A DNA stretch of 29,267 bases from an uncultured Lachnospiraceae bacterium (lineage in GTDB: Bacteria; Bacillota; Clostridia; Lachnospirales; Lachnospiraceae): assembly GCA_910579395.1 (NCBI GenBank), contig CAJTUC010000042.1, forward strand, positions 1 through 29,267, read 5' to 3'. The position numbers and the translations under genes were made by a program. A model generated the notes under the pieces. The model ran no database searches. It was not told the origin of the DNA and saw only the letters and a program-made list of their open reading frames with translations. Below, in pieces: positions 14,538 to 20,303 of the stretch; the first letter of the stretch is position 1; each line of letters starts with the position of its first letter.

Positions 14538-16040
14538 TTACTGATTAACTTCTACGCCAAGTGACTCCTGAGCTGCTGTCCATTTCTGATTCCATTCATC
14601 CATGATCTCATCCAGTGTTCTTGTGCCATAGAGAGCTGCTTCAAGGATTTCGCAATCCGGATAATCATTGTTGTTGATACCAACTTCACTTTCGTTGTTG
14701 ACACTATCGAATAAGTCTTCTTCTCCTGCCGGAGCCGGGCTGTTGGAAAGAAGTGTCACACCGTCAAACGCTTCCAGTACGGAAGGATACTCACCGTCTT
14801 TGCGTGCCGGAATACTTCCTTCATCCAGATAGATTGTAGACTCTTCAATCAGCCATTTTAAATAAAGCATAGAAGCAATCTTATTGTCGTCAGAAGCATC
14901 TACATTGATACCGAAAGCATAGTTTCCGCCGGAACCAGCATACTGCTGACCGTTCACGCTGATCGGGAAAGGCATATAACCGATATCATCCGGGTTATCT
15001 CCTGCTTCTTTGAACTGCTCTACACACCAGGAACCGAGTACCATCGTAGCATATTCGCCTCTGTTGATCGCACCTTTGGAGGACTCCCAATCCGTACTTG
15101 CCGGGTCATCTTCAACAAGTCCGCGCGCTACTGATTCATAAAGGATGTAGTATACAGCGTAAGGGCCTGTCATGTCATCTCTCTTTGCAAAAGGATTGCT
15201 CATATGTACCATATTGTTCTTGAAGTCCGGGTCACCTGTTGCCGCACAGTCTGTATAAGCATCCCATGCGCCCATTGTCCAGCCTGCTGCAAAGTTTGTA
15301 TACAGCGGAACCGCATCCGTATTGTCCTTGATGAGCTGCAAGTCATCCAGGAACTCTTCCGGTGTCTTAGGCATTTCCGTGATGCCTGCATCTGCCCATA
15401 CCTTCTTATTGTAGGCGATACCGCTTGCCGTACCGCCGTTCGCAATACCATAAACGACATTTTCAAAAGTTTTTTCTTCAACGAAATTATAGATTGCATC
15501 CAGGGTATTGTAATCGCCAAGAGGCATAAAGTAAGTTGATAATTCATTCTTTGATACCGATGTCGGGATGAACATGATATCGCCCCAGTCGCCGGCCGTC
15601 AGACGAAGGGTAACACCTTCTTCATAATCAGTCATTCCTTCATATTCAACGGTGATGTTCGGATACAGTTTCATAAACTCTTCCGCATATCCCTTATATA
15701 CCGTATCAACGATATCCGTTCTGTTCGTCAGGATTTTGATGGATGCTGTCAAATCCTGATAATCCTCACCGACATTGATCTGGTCAATTGTCGGAATGCC
15801 GCCCGCTGCTGCGTCAGAACCTGCATCGCTGCTGTCTGTTGTACTGGTATCTGCTGCATTATCGCTGCTGTCTGTTGTACTGGTATCTGCTGCATTATCG
15901 CTGCCGGATGCCGCATTGTCTGTTGTGGAACTGCTGCTGTCTGTGTTCGAAGATGCTGCGCCGTCATCTCCGCCGCAGGCTGTCAGAGAAAACGCCATGA
16001 CAGTTGCCATTCCAAGTGCTGCCAATTTTTTGAGCTTCAT
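14538..16040 (-). CDS. Sugar ABC transporter solute-binding lipoprotein
   Basis: The 500-residue extracellular lipoprotein has a signal peptide with lipobox LTAC (Cys22), a long Ser/Thr/Asp/Ala linker (about 25-80), and a family 1 type binding domain (ILTNRTDIVDTVYKGYAEEF...LYPNITVEYEG...GDWGDIMFIPT). In mannan loci the equivalent protein captures beta-manno-oligosaccharides; the ligand here is inferred from the neighbours. A GGGAGG ribosome site lies upstream of the ATG at 16038-16040. The linker holds two perfect 36-bp repeats. It is the first gene of the operon, facing the divergent AraC gene across an AT-rich control region. Confidence 0.94.
   Translation of the reverse strand: MKLKKLAALGMATVMAFSLTACGGDDGAASSNTDSSSSTTDNAASGSDNAADTSTTDSSDNAADTSTTDSSDAGSDAAAGGIPTIDQINVGEDYQDLTASIKILTNRTDIVDTVYKGYAEEFMKLYPNITVEYEGMTDYEEGVTLRLTAGDWGDIMFIPTSVSKNELSTYFMPLGDYNTLDAIYNFVEEKTFENVVYGIANGGTASGIAYNKKVWADAGITEMPKTPEEFLDDLQLIKDNTDAVPLYTNFAAGWTMGAWDAYTDCAATGDPDFKNNMVHMSNPFAKRDDMTGPYAVYYILYESVARGLVEDDPASTDWESSKGAINRGEYATMVLGSWCVEQFKEAGDNPDDIGYMPFPISVNGQQYAGSGGNYAFGINVDASDDNKIASMLYLKWLIEESTIYLDEGSIPARKDGEYPSVLEAFDGVTLLSNSPAPAGEEDLFDSVNNESEVGINNNDYPDCEILEAALYGTRTLDEIMDEWNQKWTAAQESLGVEVNQ
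15826..15897 (-). repeat. Perfect 36-bp tandem duplication in the lipoprotein linker
   Basis: 15826-15861 and 15862-15897 are identical. In protein they encode two copies of a 12-residue Asn-Ala-Ala-Asp-Thr-Ser-Thr-Thr-Asp-Ser-Ser-Asp unit between the lipid anchor and the binding domain. Being in frame, gain or loss of units changes only the tether length. Confidence 0.93.
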
Positions 16041-16428
16041 AATAAAAGACCTCCCTTTTTATAAATTGTTTAAATTAACTTGTTTGAGTAACTTAATTGT
16101 TAATTTATATTTAGTTTATATTAACTTAATTATTTAGTCATCATTCATCATTGCGAATAGTATCCAATTATTGATTATTTTCGTCATTTCATCTATTCTT
16201 ACAATTATAGAATCCTTTTTTTATCTATTTTTACACATTGAAATATTATTTTTACTTAATTTTAGCTAAAAATTATCTTTCTTTTTATTTATATATATTT
16301 CCATTTTTAATTTTTAATTTTTTAATCGCTTTTTATTTATTTTTTTATTCATTTCTTGCTTTTCCATTGTCCATGCGATAAAATAAAGTCATCCAATAAA
16401 GCAGTTTTTTAACCGGAGGTTAAAGCGT
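16041..16428. promoter_or_regulatory. AT-rich divergent control region of the mannan operon and araC gene
   Basis: This 388-base gene-free stretch is very AT-rich with long T-runs on the plus strand (16150-16350). It holds three copies of a 13-14-bp motif close to GTTTANATTAACTT on the plus strand: 16068-16081, 16082-16094 and 16114-16127. The first two are adjacent. They lie 30-90 bases upstream of the solute-binding protein start, where AraC-type activators commonly bind direct repeats. I could not fix the operon's own -35/-10. The plus-strand promoter for araC is listed separately. Confidence 0.5.
16356..16384 (+). promoter_or_regulatory. Promoter of the araC-type gene
   Basis: TTGCTT (16356-16361) and TAAAAT (16379-16384) are spaced by 17 bases, 44 bases before the ATG of the regulator, with CCGGAGG as ribosome site in between. 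Confidence 0.6.
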
Positions 16429-17403
16429 ATGTCAAATGAATCACCCCTATTAGCCCCCCCGACCAAAAATCTTCCCTCAGGAAGCTATTCATCTGAGAAT
16501 TTTTCATCTGAATTTTTCAACTGCCTGATCTCATCCGAGACGAGCAACCGATTTTCACTCTCCGATTACTTTGAGAATGTTTACCGGCGGGATTATGATT
16601 TCTGCAAAAGCCTTCCTTATCTGCTCAGCAGACGGGAGGTCTCCGTCACATCGCCTTTTTCGCAGGAAATCGCGGGCCTGAATGCCTTCTGCCTGCTGCA
16701 TACGACAAAAGGCGCCGGGAAACTCTACTGCGACAATGCGGCACACATCCACGCCTCCTATGAGCTGACGCCGGGAACGCTCGCTTTTATAGACTGCCGC
16801 AGGCATCACAGACTCGTATGTCAACACAACATCTGGGAATATACGATCTGTTTTGTCAGTTCCACCATCAGCTGCTATTATCATCAGAAATTGGAAAATA
16901 TGGGCGGCTGTATTTTTCGTCTGGCTTCCGACCCCGATGCGCTTCTTCTGTGGGAACAATTCCTGAAAAAACAGAGCGACGATGAGGTCCACGGCCTGAT
17001 GCGCGCCAGGGAGCTTCTTGCTTTTTATACGCAGCTCTACCTGACCCGCTCCATGCAGCTTCGCGGCACCCAGCACATTCCTTCTTACATTGCGGACATG
17101 AAAAGAAGCTTCGATACGGCTTATAACGAAGCTTATTCCTTAGATGCCCTTTCGGCAAAATATCAGGTGAATAAATACAGACTCTGCAAGGAGTTCTCAA
17201 AATATTATGAAGATACACCGCTGCAATATTTGAATAAAGTAAGAATTGAAAAAGCAAAAGAACTTCTCCTGCATTCGGATGAAAAAGTAGGTGACATCGG
17301 GCAGCTTGTGGGGATTGAAAATACGAACCATTTCATCCGGCTCTTTAAGGAAAAGACCGGCTTTACACCGCTTGTTTACAGACGGGAAACGCCTGCGCTG
17401 TGA
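16429..17403 (+). CDS. AraC-family transcriptional regulator
   Basis: The 324-residue protein has an N-terminal cupin-like sensing half (about 80-180, including CRRHHRLVCQHNIWEYTICF) and a C-terminal double helix-turn-helix (about 230-320: YSLDALSAKYQVNKYRLCKEF, then GDIGQLVGIENTNHFIRLFKEKTGFTPLVYRR), which matches the AraC signature. A GGAGG site lies nine bases before the ATG. It is divergent from the solute-binding protein operon and probably activates it in response to a manno-oligosaccharide; direct repeats in the shared control region are candidate sites. The ligand is an inference from position only. Confidence 0.92.
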   Translation: MSNESPLLAPPTKNLPSGSYSSENFSSEFFNCLISSETSNRFSLSDYFENVYRRDYDFCKSLPYLLSRREVSVTSPFSQEIAGLNAFCLLHTTKGAGKLYCDNAAHIHASYELTPGTLAFIDCRRHHRLVCQHNIWEYTICFVSSTISCYYHQKLENMGGCIFRLASDPDALLLWEQFLKKQSDDEVHGLMRARELLAFYTQLYLTRSMQLRGTQHIPSYIADMKRSFDTAYNEAYSLDALSAKYQVNKYRLCKEFSKYYEDTPLQYLNKVRIEKAKELLLHSDEKVGDIGQLVGIENTNHFIRLFKEKTGFTPLVYRRETPAL

Positions 17404-17420
17404 GGGAGAGAAACGAATCC

Positions 17421-18191
17421 CTATTCATTCACCAGCCGCTTCACAGATATTGCACTGATCATTCTTATGACTGCACTTGTACCCAGCAGCATGCAGACCG
17501 GTGCCAGAAGAGCCCCTGTTAATATTCCTGTCAGAGAATTTGCAAACGGAAATTTTGTCAGCCCAAGCAATTTTGCATAAGGAGTCAGAAAATGCGGAAG
17601 GAAAAACGTCCCCATTACTTTATGAATACGGACAAAGTCCTGGCATGGCAGCGCGCTCTCCCAGAATTTCATGGTTCTGCGCATCAGGTATTCCCCTGTT
17701 TCCGTGACCGCTAACGTGTATTTGTCCTGTGCCTCAATATATTTAATCTGTTTTACCGGTATCAGAAAAGTCTCCCCATTCTCTTCTATCTCCAATACCA
17801 GACCGCATAAATCCGAGAGCGCTTTTTCCATCGCCTTCTGAAAACTTTCCTTACAAAGCGGTTTCACTAAAAAACTGACGACATTCCTCCCGAATGCTTC
17901 CAGTACCCGTTCCCTATGGCTGGTCGTAAAGATGATTCTCGTCCGTTTCCGATTCGTTTCATAATACTCCTTGATGTCGATACCGTCCTGCTCCGGCATT
18001 TCGATATCCAGCAGCAGAATATCATAATCTCCGCCTGATGCGGCCATTTCCTTTCCCGATGCAAACACCTGGATATCCGGCATTCCCACAAAACGTTCTT
18101 TCTCTTCAAAAAAAGCTCTGCACATCCTTTCCACGCTTTCCCTTCCGGCCGCCTCATCATCACATATCGCTATCTTTACCCCTGATTCCAT
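17421..18191 (-). CDS. LytTR-type response regulator with truncated DNA-binding domain fused to an unrelated hydrophobic tail
   Basis: The N-terminal half is a normal receiver: KIAICDDEA with the acidic pair, phospho-acceptor Asp near residue 62 (LLLDIEMPEQDG) and Lys near 109 (FLVKPL). A LytTR domain begins (IPVKQIKYIEAQDKYTLAV) but stops at FVRIHK, where the family normally continues with Ser-Tyr-Leu/Ile-Val-Asn and further strands. From there about 65 residues (MGTFFLPHFLTPYAKLLGLT...GALLAPVCMLLGTSAVIRMISA) are hydrophobic and look like the C-terminus of a membrane protein I cannot name. A deletion fusing two genes explains this best. DNA binding is probably lost. ATG at 18189-18191 was preferred, with AAAGGAAG upstream; a further ATG at 18216-18218 is possible. 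Confidence 0.7.
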   Translation of the reverse strand: MESGVKIAICDDEAAGRESVERMCRAFFEEKERFVGMPDIQVFASGKEMAASGGDYDILLLDIEMPEQDGIDIKEYYETNRKRTRIIFTTSHRERVLEAFGRNVVSFLVKPLCKESFQKAMEKALSDLCGLVLEIEENGETFLIPVKQIKYIEAQDKYTLAVTETGEYLMRRTMKFWESALPCQDFVRIHKVMGTFFLPHFLTPYAKLLGLTKFPFANSLTGILTGALLAPVCMLLGTSAVIRMISAISVKRLVNE

Positions 18192-18221
18192 CTTCTCTGC
18201 GCTTCCTTTCGCAATCATCCG

Positions 18222-18528
18222 TTACATTCCGGCTTCTTTTTCCCGCTCTATGGCCTGTTTATAATAACCTATTTTATCATCCAGATTCTGCAGATACTCC
18301 GCCCATTTCGTTTGCTGATTCAGCACGTACTTTCTATGCTCCTGCAATATCTCCAGGCGTTCCGGCATTGTACTTCTGCCGCGATAACGCAGTCTGAAAT
18401 ACAGTTCTATATCCTTCAGCAGCATGCCCGTTTCCGCCCCGCGCGACTTTTATCAGTCCCTTTTTCTCATAATACCGAAGCGTACTCTCCGGCAGATTCG
18501 TCTTTTCCGCTATTTCTCCGATTGTCAT
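18222..18528 (-). pseudogene. merR-family regulator with internal out-of-frame deletion
   Basis: The frame opens as a classic MerR helix-turn-helix (MTIGEIAEKTNLPESTLRYY, then EKKGLIKVAR) but after KVARGGN at about 18435 it continues out of frame. A second frame from there reads GMLLKDIELYFRLRYRG, STMPERLEILQEHRKYVLNQ and KWAEYLQNLDDKIGYYKQAIEREKE, the usual C-terminal effector/coiled-coil part. Comparison with a typical protein of this type shows about 25 residues (second helix region) missing at the junction plus the frame change. The product should be non-functional. The divergent gene at 18650 keeps a MerR-style promoter, so loss of this regulator may have freed or silenced it. Confidence 0.85.
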
Positions 18529-18562
18529 TTTTCCTCCACTCCGAAACGTTTATAAAATAGTC

Positions 18563-18593
18563 TTGACTTAAACCATAGTTCAAGTAATATGCT
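18563..18593 (+). promoter_or_regulatory. MerR-type promoter/operator with 19-base spacer
   Basis: TTGACT (18563-18568) and TATGCT (18588-18593) are 19 bases apart, the long spacer that MerR-family activators untwist. The dyad CTTGACT/AGTTCAAG (18562-18584) lies between and over the elements, as MerR operators do. It drives the decarboxylase-like gene at 18650 and faces the broken merR gene. Confidence 0.75.
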
Positions 18594-18649
18594 TGTTGCT
18601 GGACGCCAGGCCTGCGTCTATTATAAAACAAGCGCGGAGGTAAAAGCAA

Positions 18650-19048
18650 ATGAGACAGACACGATATGAAAAAGGCAAAGAACAGCTGAAACAGATTGAC
18701 GGAGCAGGCGGTGAAAATGTCATCCACTCGCTGGAAGATATTGCGCCGGACCTTGACAGATACATTATTGAATTTGCTTTCGGGGATATCTATCCGAGAA
18801 CAGGACTGACCCTGCTGGAAAAGGAAATGATAACGATAACCAGCTTATTGACTTCGGGCGGATGCGGGCCGCAGTTAGAGGTACATATAAACGGCGCCCT
18901 CAATGTCGGCATTTCTCCGGAAAAGATCATTGAAACCTTTATACAGTGCATTCCCTATGTCGGCTTTCCGAGGGTGCTGAACGCTGTGTTTACAGCAAAG
19001 AAGGGTTTTGGTGAAAGGCAGATTGTACCGCGCGTGGATTTTTCATAA
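18650..19048 (+). CDS. Carboxymuconolactone decarboxylase/AhpD-like family protein
   Basis: The 132-residue protein matches the alpha-helical CMD family: YEKGKEQLKQIDG at the N-terminus, PDLDRYIIEFAFGDIYPRTGLTLLEKEMITITSL, then HINGALNVGISPEKIIETFIQCIPYVGFPRVLNA. The family includes decarboxylases and thiol-peroxidase helpers (AhpD). The AhpD Cys-x2-Cys motif is absent; the single cysteine at SGGCGPQ is followed by no partner, so peroxidase activity is doubtful. GGAGG precedes ATG at 18650. Pairs of merR and CMD genes divergent from each other are common in Firmicutes, usually for stress response. Substrate unknown. Confidence 0.9.
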   Translation: MRQTRYEKGKEQLKQIDGAGGENVIHSLEDIAPDLDRYIIEFAFGDIYPRTGLTLLEKEMITITSLLTSGGCGPQLEVHINGALNVGISPEKIIETFIQCIPYVGFPRVLNAVFTAKKGFGERQIVPRVDFS

Positions 19049-19051
19049 GAA

Positions 19052-19077
19052 CTGGGGCTGGCTTCGGCCAGCCCCAG
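19052..19077. terminator. GC-rich UUCG hairpin between convergent genes
   Basis: CTGGGGCTGGC (19052-19062) pairs perfectly with GCCAGCCCCAG (19067-19077) around a TTCG tetraloop, three bases after the CMD stop and ten before the LacI stop. No T-run follows on either strand, but position and stability make a shared terminator or 3' stabiliser likely. Confidence 0.75.
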
Positions 19078-19086
19078 GGAAACTCA

Positions 19087-20109
19087 TCAGTTCTTCTTCC
19101 GCACACTGCTTCGCTCGATCAGGCTCCCATTCACGGTATTCACCTTTGTATTGACCGCAGCATTCTCAATCCGCTTGACCAGACATTCCAATGCAACCTT
19201 TGTCATTTCGGCCATATCGACAGAATAGGTCGTAATCTCCGAATCCCCAAATTCAGCATACAGATAATCATCGTAACCGACCACCGAAATGTCTTCCGGC
19301 ACCTGATAGCCTTTTTCCGCAAGCTGTCTGATCAGGGCATAGGCGGTCACGTCATTGTTGCAGACAAAGGCTTCCGGCATATTATCTTCCGGAAAAGAAA
19401 AGGTATAGTTCAGCCCCATCAGGCCATCCCCATAACCTCTGTCCTTAATGATCCACTCCGGCCTCTGCTCCAGCCCATGCTCCATCAGCGCCTTGCAGTA
19501 TCCGAAATACCGGTCGGTGATGCTCTCCGTATACATCAGCGTTCCCACATAGGCAATGCGCTCATGACCGTTCTGAATCAGGTATTCCGTCATCCGGTAC
19601 ATTCCGTAAAAACCGGCCGAGATAACGGAATCCACGATTTCCTCATCGTCATAAAAATCCAGAAAGACCATCGGTATCTTCTTATTTTGATAAAGCATTT
19701 TCAGATAGTCATGTTTCGGCTTTCCGATAACGATGATTCCGTCCACCCGTTCTTCCTCTAACAGCTTGGGGCCGACGAGCGCATCCTCGTCAAAGCCCGC
19801 AATGACTTCCAGCATGGTAAAGCAGTTCTCCCTGACCGCCCGCGTCGCCAGTTCCTGATACATTTTCCAGTAAAAAGAAGCGAATCTTGCAAAATATTTT
19901 TCAAACGTAATAACACCGACCGTATAGGACTTTGCCTTTTCCTGCCGCACGGAATGGACCGGCATATAGCCCATTTCATCCGCCAGTCCTTTGATCTTGG
20001 CCCGCATTTCCTCGCTGACGCCTTTTTGTCCTGCCAGCGCTTTCGATACGGTAACGACGCTGACGCCCACCCGCTCCGCGATATCCGCAAGCCTTACTGT
20101 TTTTGTCAT
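19087..20109 (-). CDS. LacI-family transcriptional regulator
   Basis: The 340-residue protein begins with the LacI headpiece VRLADIAERVGVSVVTVSKALAG (residues 5-27) and hinge (ADEMGYMPVHSVR), followed by a periplasmic-binding-fold effector domain (YTVGVITFEKYF, RVDGIIVIG, NGHERIAYVG, FVCNNDVTAYALIRQLAEKGYQVPEDISVVGYDD). It is downstream of the GH36 gene in the same direction, separated by a palindromic element, and probably represses the galactosidase and/or the mannan operon until a sugar binds. A GGGGGGAATTGAG ribosome site precedes ATG at 20107-20109. Operator sites were not identified. Confidence 0.94.
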   Translation of the reverse strand: MTKTVRLADIAERVGVSVVTVSKALAGQKGVSEEMRAKIKGLADEMGYMPVHSVRQEKAKSYTVGVITFEKYFARFASFYWKMYQELATRAVRENCFTMLEVIAGFDEDALVGPKLLEEERVDGIIVIGKPKHDYLKMLYQNKKIPMVFLDFYDDEEIVDSVISAGFYGMYRMTEYLIQNGHERIAYVGTLMYTESITDRYFGYCKALMEHGLEQRPEWIIKDRGYGDGLMGLNYTFSFPEDNMPEAFVCNNDVTAYALIRQLAEKGYQVPEDISVVGYDDYLYAEFGDSEITTYSVDMAEMTKVALECLVKRIENAAVNTKVNTVNGSLIERSSVRKKN

Positions 20110-20140
20110 CTCAATTCCCCCCGTACTTTCCTTTTACGAA

Positions 20141-20303
20141 GAATGCCCGCGTTTTGGCCATTCCTCAGTTTGAGAAAGGTTCACAAAGCGAACCGTAGAA
20201 GTTCCAAGTCAGCTATGCTGACTTTGTGAAACAGCCAAACCTGGTCCCAGGCTTTAGCTGTATGAGCAAGACTTGCTACGCAAGTCAGAATTTCTCTTCA
20301 CAC
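20141..20303 (-). repeat. Palindromic intergenic element between GH36 and lacI
   Basis: Starts with GAATGCC/GGCCATTC (20141-20163, one bulge). In the cloverleaf-like unit the outer stem is partly kept (GAGAAA 20172-20177 with TTTCTC 20291-20296). Arm 1 is GGTTCAC/GCGAACC (20178-20194, one mismatch). Arm 2 is AGAAGTTC (20197-20204) with GAATTTCT (20288-20295, one G-T). Arm 2 encloses three hairpins: AAGTCAGC/GCTGACTT (20206-20224), ACAGC/GCTGT around CCTG/CAGG (20231-20261), and GACTTGC/GCAAGTC (20270-20286). The stretch 20168-20205 aligns base by base with 9979-10016 of the GH130_1 element. The last residues and TGA stop of GH36 are encoded inside it. Confidence 0.82.

Noticed and set aside
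16150..16350. Replication origin or riboswitch in the AT-rich control region
   Set aside because: No DnaA-box cluster, iterons or rep gene, and no conserved aptamer-like stems; it is simply AT-rich promoter DNA as far as I can see.
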